Positions 9,483 through 18,025 of a DNA stretch of 64,000 nucleotides are shown here, piece after piece; positions within the stretch are counted from its first letter, which is position 1; every line of letters begins with the position of its first letter. Origin of the DNA: Pelagomonas calceolata (Eukaryota; Sar; Pelagophyceae; Pelagomonadales; Pelagomonadaceae); NCBI GenBank assembly GCA_918797485.1, contig CAKKNE010000004.1, positions 4,278,001 through 4,342,000 of the forward strand, given 5' to 3'. The position numbers were made by a program, and so were the translations under genes. Below the pieces are notes generated by a model. The model searched no databases and was not told where the DNA came from. It saw only the letters and a program-made list of their open reading frames with translations.

Positions 9483-9668
9483 GTTGAGGTATCTATGCGC
9501 ACTCACTTCGGCCAGACACGAACTAGCTATCGCACGGGGTCGGCTCGGGACATATCGCCGACTGACCTCCGACGTGCGTGGGTTTAGGTTTAGTCCCGTT
9601 AACTAAAAGGCGTGGTGCTAATTCCCCGGACACCTCCAGCTGCCGCACGTTGTTAAATTCGTTGTCAT

Positions 9669-9721
9669 AGCGGCTTTTGATGCCCCGTACCATTATCGGT
9701 ACGGGGCATTGATGAGCCGCT
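9669..9721. other. Strong intergenic hairpin
   Basis: A perfect 12-bp stem, ATGCCCCGTACC (9680-9691) with GGTACGGGGCAT (9698-9709) and a 6-base loop, is extended by an outer stem AGCGGC (9669-9674) with GCCGCT (9716-9721). The internal loop on the 3' side is TGATGA, which is also a box C sequence. It sits in the gap 9483-10131, where no protein gene was recognised. It could be part of a non-coding RNA or a small inverted-repeat element. Confidence 0.45.
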
Positions 9722-10131
9722 CGAACTTCTTCCGTGCACGCCGCGGCGGGCGCGCCGGGACGTTCTACGGGTTTCTGATCGCTCGCGTCGTAGTCTGGGC
9801 TAGTAAGTGGGAGGGGCCCGGTGAGCTAGAGTTGCGGAAATCCTAGCATGAGTGTACGCTAGTTCATTATATATCGGCGCACAGTCAGCGTGCAATTCGC
9901 GGTCGCACACAGGCTGCAAGGGCACTGTACTGTGGTCGACCACCGTCTCAAGGTCACAGCTGCTCGTGCACAAAAGTGCAGGCTTGGCTGCATCGTAAGG
10001 CACGAGTTATGCGTGCTGTCACACTCATCCTTAGTGGAGCCGCAGCTTTTGCTCCCCGCAACGCCCTGCCGGTCACTGCTCGCCGCTCGCCGACGCGTCA
10101 GACCGCCAGGATGGTTATCGGATGATCGATA

Positions 10132-10505
10132 ATGACTATCGGCAAGACGATAGCCGCCACGCCGGATTTCATCCAGCAAAAGCCGAACACCATCGTGCAG
10201 GGCGCCGGGATCAGTGTGGAAATCAGTCAGTGAGTTAGCTTATGCGTGGACCTTTGTGAATCCCCACGCCATCGAACCGACGCGGTCACGGAGACAACAT
10301 CGCGTCGATGGCCTGAAAACTCCACGTCATCGAGCAGACGCAGCTACGGAGACAACATCGTGTCGATGGCGTGGGCGCCCGAAATTTGATTCCCACACAG
10401 GCTGGCATGCTCGGCGGGTTAGTGTACGGCATCGACGAGGATGGCGAATGGTACTTCAACGGAAGTGGCAAGCGTCCCGAGGAGCTGAAGAAAGAAGAGG
10501 AGTAG
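10132..10505 (+). CDS. Small two-exon protein split by an introner
   Basis: Exon 1 starts at the ATG at 10132 (MTIGKTIAATPDFIQQKPN); exon 2 runs from 10401 to the TAG at 10503-10505 (AGMLGGLVYGIDEDGEWYF, NGSGKRPEELKKEEE). Splicing GT at 10216 to AG at 10400 keeps the frame and gives 62 residues. A GC donor at 10204, the first base of the left target duplication, would restore the pre-insertion sequence VQGAGMLGGLVYG. The product has a short hydrophobic Gly-rich segment and a highly charged Lys/Glu tail. No family is recognised. Each exon is too short to stand out alone, but both read as protein across the element. Confidence 0.55.
10212..10400 (+). mobile_element. Introner element inside the small gene
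   Basis: Begins CAGTGTGGAAATC and ends GATTCCCACACAG. The presumed duplications GCCGGGAT (10204-10211) and GCTGGCAT (10401-10408) match at 6 of 8 bases, which suggests an older insertion. Internally it carries two diverged copies of a unit like ACGGAGACAACATCG plus TCGATGGC. It acts as an intron of the 62-residue gene. Confidence 0.75.
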
Positions 10506-10659
10506 GCTGCGCCCCTCCCACGCCGCCACGGCGCCAGACGCGCGCGCGCACGCGAGATGACGACGCCGCGACCCTATTGACGGTCGCGGCGTCCGACACG
10601 CTGCCCGCGCGGCGGTACGGCGCCGGAGTGCAGGCTATTCCCAAGTAAACATATGTGAA

Positions 10660-11244
10660 TTAATATCGCACCGGCCCCTGGGGCGAACACACCAACCGCG
10701 TCCGGGCCCGCCAGTCGTCGTCGGGCTCGGCGGGCGCCGGCGCGTAGGGGTTCGGCGCCTCGAGGACCTCCTCGGCGGCCTCGACGGGGAACTCGCGCTT
10801 GACGGGCGAGACCTCGCCCGGTTCCGCGCCCGCGACCGGCGCCGCGCTTTTACCGGGCAGCTCGCCTTCCTCCTTGACGCGGGCCGCATCGACGACGTGG
10901 ATCGTCGAGTCGAAGCGCACGCCGGCCGCGTAGAGCGTCTCCTTGTCGCGCAGCGCGCGACCGTTCCACGTCACGCGCAGGTTCTTCGACGACCACCCGA
11001 GCGTCTCACGCACGTGGTCGCACACGTCTCGTGCCGTGAGCATCTTCCCCTCCCAGTCGTCGCAGTCGTCGTCTTCCTCAGAGTCGTCGCCGGGCCGGAT
11101 CGCGACGACGTCGCCCGGGCCGCCCGGGTAGGTGTCCGCGACCATCACTCGCAAGCTATCGAGGAACCGGACCGTGGCCATGGGCAGCTCGTCCAGAGAT
11201 TTGTCGTGGGGCGGCCCCCGCCAGCGCCGCTCCCACTCCCCCAT
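10660..11244 (-). CDS. Ubiquitin-like domain protein
   Basis: 194 residues. About residues 65-120 read as a ubiquitin-like beta-grasp fold: DVCDHVRETLGWSSKNLRV, TWNGRALRDKETLYAAGV, then FDSTIHVVD, matching the ubiquitin pattern of helix, strand, turn, I/V-x-V-V. There is no C-terminal Gly-Gly, so it is a domain protein rather than a conjugatable modifier. An acidic stretch (DDSEEDDDCDDWEG) precedes the domain, and a Pro/Glu-rich tail follows. Two possible starts exist; the ATG at 11244 has the better GCTGCC context, while the next ATG at 11181 would drop 21 residues. The role is unknown, perhaps a proteasome or trafficking adaptor. Confidence 0.6.
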   Translation of the reverse strand: MGEWERRWRGPPHDKSLDELPMATVRFLDSLRVMVADTYPGGPGDVVAIRPGDDSEEDDDCDDWEGKMLTARDVCDHVRETLGWSSKNLRVTWNGRALRDKETLYAAGVRFDSTIHVVDAARVKEEGELPGKSAAPVAGAEPGEVSPVKREFPVEAAEEVLEAPNPYAPAPAEPDDDWRARTRLVCSPQGPVRY

Positions 11245-11299
11245 GGCAGCCTCCTCTGTGTGTTGGCTCTCACGGCTTCGGGCAGCCGACGGAGCGACC

Positions 11300-11352
11300 G
11301 CAGCAGCTCGGACGCGTCACGGAGAGGTTAACGTCGCGTCGACGGCGTGCAG
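11300..11352. repeat. Introner-interior-like remnant
   Basis: GACGCGTCACGGAGA followed by TCGCGTCGACGGCGTG closely matches the interior unit of the introner at 10212-10400. No terminal inverted repeats or target duplication are visible. It lies in the 5' flank of the ubiquitin-like gene. Confidence 0.35.
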
Positions 11353-11448
11353 TGGTCGCGTGAGAGCGCCGCAGCGCAGCATGCGCAGAGAGGCCCTGGG
11401 TGCGGGTTCGTGCGCGGGGAAGCGGCTAAGAAGAAACACACCGGGCCC

Positions 11449-11907
11449 TTACGAGTCGCTCATCATCATGTTCACGTACTCCTTGTAGTTGACGAGGCCG
11501 TCCCGGTCCGGCTCGAGCTGCGCGACCAAATCCCGAGCCTGCTCCTCGCTGAGCTTGTCCGAGCCGTCGGTAGTCAACGCGCGCACCAGCGACTCGACCT
11601 TGATGTGGCCCGGCGGCGCGCCGCTCTCGAAGACGCGGAACGCGCCGCGGACCTGCTCCGCCGTGTACGTCGCAGAGACCTTCCTAGACATCACAGCGAC
11701 GAACTCATCAAAATCAATCACACCATTGTTGTCCTCGTCGATCTCCGCGATCATCAAATCAATTTCTTCCGGCGTCGCGTCAATTCCAAGCGTTTCCATG
11801 AGCTCCCCGAGCTCCTCCTTGCTGATCGTGCCGCCGCCGTCCTTGTCCACTAGGTTGAAAATTTCCCTAAACTCGGCGAGCTCCTCGGGCGTGAGCTTGT
11901 CGCCCAT
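11449..11907 (-). CDS. Calmodulin-like EF-hand protein with degenerate C-lobe
   Basis: 152 residues, the normal calmodulin length, in four EF-hand positions. EF1 (DKDGGGTISKEE) and EF2 (DEDNNGVIDFDE) have complete Ca2+-binding loops. EF3 (ESGAPPGHIKVE) has lost the ligands, and EF4 (EPDRDGLVNYKE) starts with Glu instead of Asp. The N-terminal lobe should therefore bind calcium while the C-terminal lobe is impaired. The linker and the C-terminus (YVNMMMSDS) resemble calmodulin. It is probably a calmodulin paralogue or light-chain-like regulator rather than the canonical sensor. The ATG at 11907 gives the expected MGDKLTPEELAEF opening. Confidence 0.85.
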   Translation of the reverse strand: MGDKLTPEELAEFREIFNLVDKDGGGTISKEELGELMETLGIDATPEEIDLMIAEIDEDNNGVIDFDEFVAVMSRKVSATYTAEQVRGAFRVFESGAPPGHIKVESLVRALTTDGSDKLSEEQARDLVAQLEPDRDGLVNYKEYVNMMMSDS

Positions 11908-12188
11908 GCTATACTGGCTCCTTGTTTAGCACCTCTCAGCTGCCTCCTTGGTTATACGTCCACGAGCGTTGGGCAGCCCGCTTGCGACGCAATCCGTCCG
12001 CGCAGGAATTGATTCGTACGACGGCGTGGAAGGGGCGGCGCCACGCTGCGCACCCTCCAGTGTCTGGCTTTGGCGTTGCTCCCAACACCCTGGCCGGCCC
12101 ATAGGCAGCATGCTACGTACCAGCTATCTGTCCCGTGTGGGCACTCCTGCAGGCCGTTCCGACGACTGCTCGCAAAACAGGCGCATGT

Positions 12189-12210
12189 CTAGCGGCCGTA
12201 AGACACTAGC
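12189..12210. promoter_or_regulatory. CTAG palindrome motif, copy 3
   Basis: Reads CTAGCGGCCGTAAG then ACACTAGC. It lies between the calmodulin-like ATG (282 bp away) and the ATG at 12404 (194 bp away). No gene is seen in the rest of the divergent gap 11908-12403. Confidence 0.6.
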
Positions 12211-12403
12211 AAAATGCTGCTTGGACGCGGTGCCCGGCTGCTCTGCACGGCTGCGCAAGAGACGTGGTGGTCGTTGAAACTTTTTTCAAACGTGCCTACT
12301 ACTCGCTGCAGTCCAGCTGGCATCTGTGCTGCTCGTGCGGTGCGTGACTGCAGGCTAGGCTGCAAGGCTGCCAGCGCAACACGAGCGCGCACCAGCGACA
12401 AAA

Positions 12404-13058
12404 ATGGCGGGCCGACTGGCGAGAGTCCGTTCCAAGGCCGACAGCGCGCTCGACGGCCACCGCTACGAAAGCACGGACTCGAGCGACGACGAGGCGATGC
12501 GCGCCGTGCCGGCAGGCTGCCTCGGCCGCACGGGCGTGCGTCTCGTCGCGGAGGCGCGCGCCGGCGAGGACGAGCGCGGGCGCACCGGCGAGAAGGGCTA
12601 CTCGGTCGTCGACACGAATCAATTCAGGAATACGCAGGTCGGCTCCGGCTACCAGGCGTCCTTCGTGGTAAGGCAGCCCGGCGCGGCGCCCGCGGCGCCG
12701 CCGAAGCGCGCGGCGCCGGACGCCCGGGACGCCAAGAAGCGCAAAAAACCGAAGGATAAGAAGTCCAAAAAGAAGCACAAGAAGAAGAAGGCGCGTCGGC
12801 CGCGTCCTACGCCATCGACGCGCCACTTACCCGTCGCTGCCCACGCAGGACAAAAAGAAAAAGAAGCGGAAGGCCTCATCCTCCTCATCTTCAGACGACG
12901 ACAGCGCCGACGACGCCGCCGCCGCCGTGGAGCCCGCGTACGACGACGGCGTCGGCGGCGCGGACGTGCTCCCGCGGCGCCTGGCCCACTTCGAGGCGCT
13001 CCTGACCGACGCCCTCGAGCGACGGCCCGCCAAAAAGAAGCGAGGTAATATGTTGTGA
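12404..13058 (+). CDS. Lys-rich nuclear protein with a frame discontinuity
   Basis: The first part, from the ATG at 12404, is coherent (SALDGHRYESTDSSDDEAM; GYSVVDTNQFRNTQVGSG) and runs into a dense Lys/Arg block. Near 12790 the protein-like frame shifts by one base: DKKKKRKASSSSSS, an acidic run, then VLPRRLAHFEALLTDALERR and a TGA at 13056-13058. Only one AG acceptor (12855-12856) lies near the shift, and no GT donor in the Lys block has the right phase. A canonical GTAAGG donor at 12669 would join in phase but removes the Lys block. The choices are that long intron or a one-base indel. Function is unknown; basic clusters suggest the nucleus. It ends 22 bp from the urea transporter stop. 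Confidence 0.5.
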
Positions 13059-13080
13059 TGATGGTTATATACAAAACTGG

Positions 13081-14205
13081 TCAGCGGAGCTTGAGGCCCG
13101 GCACGTGGTCCCCGAGGAGGTAGCAGCCCGTCGCGACGGCGCAGAAGGGTAGCGTCAGCGCGGGCACGGCGAACGCCCCGAGGGCCGTCTTCAGGCCCCC
13201 GAAGACGACGGCGGTTACGGCCGCGCCGGCGCCCGCGAGCACGTACGTCTGCCGCGACGGCTCGTAGAACACGGCGACGGACAGCGCCGTCAGCGCCGAA
13301 TTAAAACCCCACAGCCCATGCAATACTTCGTCCAGCGGCGCGCCCATCATCAAACCGGTCAGCGCCCCGACCGCGGAGCCGCCGACGGCGTGGAACGCCC
13401 ACGACGGCTGCTGTACTAATAAACCAAGCGCGATGACGTTGCCGCTCACGACGTTGTCCACGACAAAAATCTGGGAGATGCCCACGAAGGGCGTGTCTAA
13501 GACGGCATTCAACAACTCGTAGTTCGAATCAATGGAAGCGGGCGGTCCCGGTACGGAATCGGCGAACGGTCTCGTATACAACAACGCCGACAGCGTCGCC
13601 GCGTTGAAGGCGAGCGTCCACTGCGGCACTTTGCCGCAGAGCGGTTTGAGCACGGCGGCGAGCGGCGCCGTGGCGGCCGCGCCCGCGACCGTGGCCGCCA
13701 AAGCTACCGGAGGACTCACGGCGAGGAACTGCGAGAAGGCGCAGCCGACTAAAACGCCGTTGTAGCCCATCAATCCATTATCTGTCGCCTCCTCATCGAA
13801 ACCGACGGCCCGCGCCGTTACGGTGGCGGTGGCGCCGCCCGCGAAGCCGAGGCCCGCGAGGTACGGGTCGCCTATTGCTAAGCCGATAAGCGCGAGGGAC
13901 CCGGCCGCGGGCTTGTCCATGAAGATGACCTGGCCCACGTTGCGCAATAGGCCCTCCGGCGGGCCGAGGCCGTACTCGGGCTCCGGCGTCGGGCGGCTTT
14001 GTTCCTCCGCGTCCCCGTTGTCGGGCGGCTTTGTTGCCAGTGCTCGGACGCAGCCCGTCCTTCCGAGTGCACCTGAGGAGCAGGCCGCCCTGCTGACCGT
14101 CCTGCCTGCCCAAGTCCCGAGTGCAGGAGTCGTGCAGGCCCTGCTGAGGGCTGCCGTCGACCGCGTTACGGACACGAACACTGGACGAACGGCCGCCAGA
14201 GCCAT
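13081..14205 (-). CDS. Urea transporter (UT family) with organelle-type N-terminus
   Basis: 374 residues. After about 85 residues the protein follows the UT channel fold twice over: GLMGYNGVLVGCAFSQFL, PQWTLAFNAATLSALLYTRP, GISQIFVVDNVVSGNVI and HGLWGFNSALTALSVAVF. These are the two pseudo-symmetric halves that line the urea pore, with many Gly/Ala-rich membrane helices. The first 80 residues are Arg/Ser/Ala-rich without acidic residues until about 62 (RAACSSGALGRTGCVRALAT), which looks like a mitochondrial or plastid presequence rather than a plasma-membrane signal. It would move urea passively. Upstream of 14205 is a 240-bp divergent promoter shared with the RRM gene. Confidence 0.85.
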   Translation of the reverse strand: MALAAVRPVFVSVTRSTAALSRACTTPALGTWAGRTVSRAACSSGALGRTGCVRALATKPPDNGDAEEQSRPTPEPEYGLGPPEGLLRNVGQVIFMDKPAAGSLALIGLAIGDPYLAGLGFAGGATATVTARAVGFDEEATDNGLMGYNGVLVGCAFSQFLAVSPPVALAATVAGAAATAPLAAVLKPLCGKVPQWTLAFNAATLSALLYTRPFADSVPGPPASIDSNYELLNAVLDTPFVGISQIFVVDNVVSGNVIALGLLVQQPSWAFHAVGGSAVGALTGLMMGAPLDEVLHGLWGFNSALTALSVAVFYEPSRQTYVLAGAGAAVTAVVFGGLKTALGAFAVPALTLPFCAVATGCYLLGDHVPGLKLR

Positions 14206-14445
14206 TTTCGAGCAGTCCTGCGGCGTGCAATGCGTTTCGCAAGTGGGGGGCTGTCGCGCACGGCTCTAAAATAGCTCTGGCCCTGCCGGAGAGCAGCAAC
14301 AGGGCGATTTTGCTCTTGTGACCGCTCACACGCACGCATACATCACCGTCCAGGCATATAGGCCGGCGCAGTAGACCACCGCGACCTCTGCCGATCGCGT
14401 CACAGCGTCTGCGCTGCCTCCGCGCGCTGCGACCGCTGTGAGAGC

Positions 14446-15351
14446 ATGGGCTCACTCAAGGACAAAGTGCGCAAAAAGAAGCGCAAGGACGCCGACGCGG
14501 CAGTAGCAACCGAGGACGACGCCGAACGCGCCGAACGCAAACGTCAGAAGAAGGAGAAAAAGCGCCTCGCCGCCGCCGCGGACGCCGCGCCGCCCGCCAA
14601 GGACGACGCGGCGGCGCGCAAGCGACGCAAGAAGGAAAAGAAGGAGCGGCAAAAAGCTAAGGCCGCGGCTGCCGAAGCGACGCCGGCCGCCGCGCCGGCG
14701 CCGGCACCGTTCGACGACGAGGCCGCCCGGACCGTCTACTGCGAGGGGCTGCGGTACGACGAGGCCGAGGACGACGTGCGGGCCTTCTTCGCGGCGCACG
14801 GTGCGATCAAGGAGCTGCGTTTGCCCAGGTACCAGGACTCGGGTCGGCTCAGGGGCTATGGCCATATCGAATATGAATCAGCAAACAGCGCCACCGCCGC
14901 ACTCAAGGCGTCCGGATCGAGCCTCGGCGGCCGCTACGTGACGATCCAGCCGTCCAAGGCCAAGGACCAGGCGACCTGGACGCCGCGGCCGCGGCCCGAC
15001 GGCTGTCGGACGGTCTTCGTGAAAAACCTGCCTTACGATATTCCCAGCGACGCCCTGCGCCGCTCCTTCGAGAAGTTCGGCAAGATCAACGACGTGCGCT
15101 TGGCCGTGCACAACCACACGCAGCGCCAGAAGGGCTTTGGCTACGTGACCTTCGTCAAGGAGACGTCGGCCGAGGCGGCCGTGCGCGGCCAGGGCGGGGT
15201 GACGGTGCGGGGGCGGGCCGTCTACGTCGACTACGACGCGCCGGGGGGCGGGCCCAAGGCGTCCTTCCGCGCGGCGACGGGGCAGCCGTGGGCCAAGACG
15301 AAGGCCGGGAAGCGCTTCAAGCGGGAGCAGAGGTCTGCGGGGTACGGGTAA
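14446..15351 (+). CDS. Two-RRM nucleolar-type RNA-binding protein
   Basis: 301 residues. The first 85 are alternating Lys/Arg and Ala/Asp ([32 protein letters not shown]), typical of nucleolar proteins. RRM1 is about residues 95-175 ([28 protein letters not shown]), with RNP2 and RNP1 present but lacking the usual central Phe. RRM2 is about 185-265 ([26 protein letters not shown]), with canonical RNP motifs. The layout resembles nucleolin, NSR1 and Nop12-like proteins of ribosome biogenesis. The end is basic. It converges on the ABC transporter fragment with 11 bp between stops. Confidence 0.8.
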
Positions 15352-15362
15352 TTATATGTCTC

Positions 15363-16425
15363 CTAGCGCGTCGAGTAGTTGATGCGCTCGAGCGCGTAGA
15401 ACGTGGCGAACCGGAAGAACAGGATGAACGCAACCTGTGTGGACATCGAATTTCGGACGCCACACGCCATCGACGCGAGGTTGCCTCCATTCCTGGTCTG
15501 CTCGATGGCGTTTAGGTTGACATGACCTAGCTTACTGTTGATTTCCACACAGAAACGGACCAAGATGATCATGTTCTGGAACCGGTGCGACCAGACGAAC
15601 TTGCCGCCGAAGAAGGAATCGTCCCAGTGCGACGTGTAGAAGCGGCTCAGCGTCGGCTCGTTGCCCGGCGGAAACCCCGGGGCGCCTTTCACCTTCGTTT
15701 TTGCGCCGTGGAACTGCGTCACTACCAATCCCTCGAGGACATAATGAATAGGCGCAAGCCAGTACATGAACCTGTGTGGAAATCAAAATTTTACGGCGCG
15801 TTCGTGCTGAATCGCCGCGTCGTCCTCCACGCCATCGACGCGACGCCTGCTCGATGGCGTGGCGATGCCGGTTCCTCGCCGCTCGACCGAGCCAGGACAG
15901 CCGCGCCATCGCCGCGAGGTGACTTAGTGAAGAATTGTCGGGTGCACCCGACACACTGGTTGATTTCCACACAGACATGAACATCCAGCCGCCCGGGATG
16001 TCTTGCGGTCTGATGGCGAATCCCGAGACGTTCGCTGTCATGCTCAGGTAGGCCATGCCGAGCGACGACGCCACCTGCTGGTTCGGCATCGCTGCCGCGA
16101 GGAATTGCGCCATGTATGTGAGGAGGGATATGAACAGGAAGAAGTAGCACGCGTAGTACCAGAAACCGTAACCGTCCTGCGGGAAGAAGTCCACAAGGCC
16201 CCAGAGGATGCCGCAGTGTAACAGGGTGTACGCTACGAGGTATGGGAATTCAGAAATCCCAAACGTCAGCGCGTACGGGGCCGACTGGTACATGCGGGAC
16301 GCCTTCTCGCGGTAGTATGAGTCGCGCTGGCTGACCATGTTCGGGATGGCACTTGAGTAGAAAATGATCGCCATAAAGAAGACGTCCAGGTACATCACGC
16401 CCATGAACGAGAACGAGTCGTTCAT
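15363..16425 (-). CDS. 5'-truncated ABCG/PDR transporter, membrane part only, three exons
   Basis: Exons 16425-15983, 15771-15561 and 15434-15363 join in phase to 241 residues. They match the second half of a PDR-type ABC2 membrane domain: SQRDSYYREKASRMYQSAPY, DIPGGWMFMYWLAPIHYVL, EGLVVTQFHG, and the end NMIILVAFILFFRFATFYAL. Both introns are introners, and splicing restores these family sequences exactly. The nucleotide-binding domain and the first membrane helices are missing. A TAG in frame shortly upstream and a fibrillin gene ending at 16600 leave no room for them. It is either a pseudogene, a fragment moved from elsewhere, or a short protein of new function. The chosen ATG at 16425 is the first in frame. 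Confidence 0.75.
15435..15552 (-). mobile_element. Introner element, second intron of the ABCG fragment
   Basis: 118 bp. On the + strand it runs from CTGTGTGGACATCGAATT to TTGATTTCCACACAG. On the gene strand the intron is 15560-15435, from GT to CACAG. The flanking octamers GTCCGTTT and GTTGCGTT share only about half their bases, so the target duplication is weak here. Confidence 0.75.
15772..15974 (-). mobile_element. Introner element, first intron of the ABCG fragment
   Basis: 203 bp with ends CTGTGTGGAAATCAA and TTGATTTCCACACAG. A perfect 8-bp duplication, GTTCATGT on the gene strand, flanks it (15982-15975 and 15771-15764). The spliced intron is 15982-15772: its GT is the start of the left duplication copy and its AG is the element's end. 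Relative to this gene the element lies in the opposite orientation to the copy at 39922. Confidence 0.9.
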
Positions 16426-16599
16426 ACTGTTCACCGAGCCCGGTCGTGACTTAGCAGGGCTTTCCTACCCTCCGCCGCACACGCACGAACATAAGGAGCC
16501 TGTCGAGTAGTAAACCTAGACGCGTCAGCGGCTCGGGAGGCGTGGTCTAAACGCGACAGATAAGGAGCTTATGAGTGACTAATATGAGCACAGTTACTA

Positions 16600-17622
16600 C
16601 TAGTATGCCCGCTCGTGCACGAACAGGTACCCGCCCTCAGTCCGCGTCACGCGCACGCCATCGCTCACGTACGTCGCGAGGAGCTGCACGGTCGAGGCGT
16701 CGGGCGTCAGCTGCAGCGCGTTCGACAACGCATCAAACGCATTTTTCGTCGGGAAGGCCAGGTCCGACACGAAGCCCAGACCGGGCAGCTGCGAGAGCGT
16801 CGAGTCGCGGACCTCGGTCTTCTCGAGCGTGAGTTCCAGGCCCGTCGCGGTCGGCACGGCCGACGCCGTCGACGTCATTAACGAGCGACCGACGGGAGGT
16901 AAATTCGGCAGGGGCTCGATGGACAGCTCGACCTCCGACACGAGTTGCGTCGCGGTGATCGTTTGCGTGGCGTCGCCCACCGTATAAAAGGGCCCCAGCG
17001 CGTCGGTCACCGCGTACACGGCCTCGGCGAGCTCCGAATTCTTGGCGCCCGGCACGGGCGTCGGCGACGTCTTGCCCTCCAACAACCGCGAAAAGCTCCA
17101 GAAGAACGGCGATGATCTATACAAGCCCGGCTCCGACGAGTAGACCAGGCTCCAGACGCCCTCGAGGCGGCACGGGTCGAGCGGCGGCGCGAGCGCCTCG
17201 AGGGAGCGCGCCAGCCGCTCGACGTCGTTTCTATCGGCTTCCGACGCCGACGCACCCCGGTCCACGCCGAGGCACCGGTCGAGCAGCGCCGTCTCCGCGT
17301 CCAGCGCGAGCTCCTCGTTCCACGCCTCCACGGCCGGCGCGGCGCAGTCCTCGCCAGTGTCACCCTCGACGTCGGAGGGCGCGTCCGCCTCCTCGCCGGT
17401 CGGCTCCGGCTCGGGCTCGTCGGGCACGGCGCTGTCCGACGGGAAGTCGTCGGCGTCCTCGGCCATGGAGCGCAGCTGCGTCGCGGCGGCGGCGCCTTTT
17501 CGTTGGCGCATTTGTGTCGCGGCGGCGGCGCCCTGCGATCGCACCGCGATGCCGCCCGGTACGCCGCGCGGCGTCATAAATGCCACGGCAGCCGTCAAGG
17601 TGAGGAGCTGGCTGTACAGCAT
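16600..17622 (-). CDS. Plastid-lipid-associated (PAP/fibrillin) protein
   Basis: 340 residues from the ATG at 17622, preferred over an upstream ATG because MLYSQLLTLTAAVAFMTPRG is a signal peptide followed by Phe at the cleavage point, the bipartite plastid-targeting pattern of red-lineage algae. An acidic region rich in Glu/Asp/Ala follows (about 60-110). The PAP/fibrillin domain occupies about 130-340: LEGVWSLVYSSEPGLY, then FSRLLEGKTSPTP, VSEVELSIEPLPNLPPV and the closing ATYVSDGVRVTRTEGGYLFV. The family binds lipids in plastoglobules and thylakoids. A second member lies at 55038-55814. Confidence 0.8.
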   Translation of the reverse strand: MLYSQLLTLTAAVAFMTPRGVPGGIAVRSQGAAAATQMRQRKGAAAATQLRSMAEDADDFPSDSAVPDEPEPEPTGEEADAPSDVEGDTGEDCAAPAVEAWNEELALDAETALLDRCLGVDRGASASEADRNDVERLARSLEALAPPLDPCRLEGVWSLVYSSEPGLYRSSPFFWSFSRLLEGKTSPTPVPGAKNSELAEAVYAVTDALGPFYTVGDATQTITATQLVSEVELSIEPLPNLPPVGRSLMTSTASAVPTATGLELTLEKTEVRDSTLSQLPGLGFVSDLAFPTKNAFDALSNALQLTPDASTVQLLATYVSDGVRVTRTEGGYLFVHERAY

Positions 17623-17760
17623 CTTGGGGTGCCTTGTGGGTCGAGGTTCGTGCTTGTGCCGCAAGCTAGTAGTGCCGCGAATCTCTTCTGAGTGCACGCG
17701 TGTCTGTTAGGGCTTGGATGCCGCAGTGGAGGGCCAAAAAGTGTCGGGTGTCGGAGAGCG

Positions 17761-17784
17761 GCTAGTGTGTCTAAAAACGCTAGC
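17761..17784. promoter_or_regulatory. CTAG palindrome motif, copy 4
   Basis: Reads GCTAGTGTGTCT then AAAAACGCTAGC, 139 bp from the fibrillin ATG and 242 bp from the BAR-SH3 ATG. The rest of the divergent gap 17623-18025 shows no gene. Confidence 0.6.
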
Positions 17785-18025
17785 TCTGTGATTTTTGGCG
17801 CGGGATCAGCGGGTCCCATCCGCATCTGTGCAGAACTGTACATCCAGAGAAGCGCTGGCCTGCCAAGCACACGCGGCAGCGGCTGCCACACAGCCCTCGT
17901 CGTGCCGTAACCTATAGAAGGAGGAGTGCTCATATTTGATACTTTTGGCATCGGACCGCACGCACGCGCAGAGCACTCACTCTCAGTGCCGGCAGCAAAA
18001 GATAAACCACAACCACAAAAAGAAA

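Noticed and set aside
9669-9778. Box C/D snoRNA (TGATGA at 9710, CTGA near 9775)
   Set aside because: The boxes are not brought together by a terminal stem; the short motifs occur often by chance.
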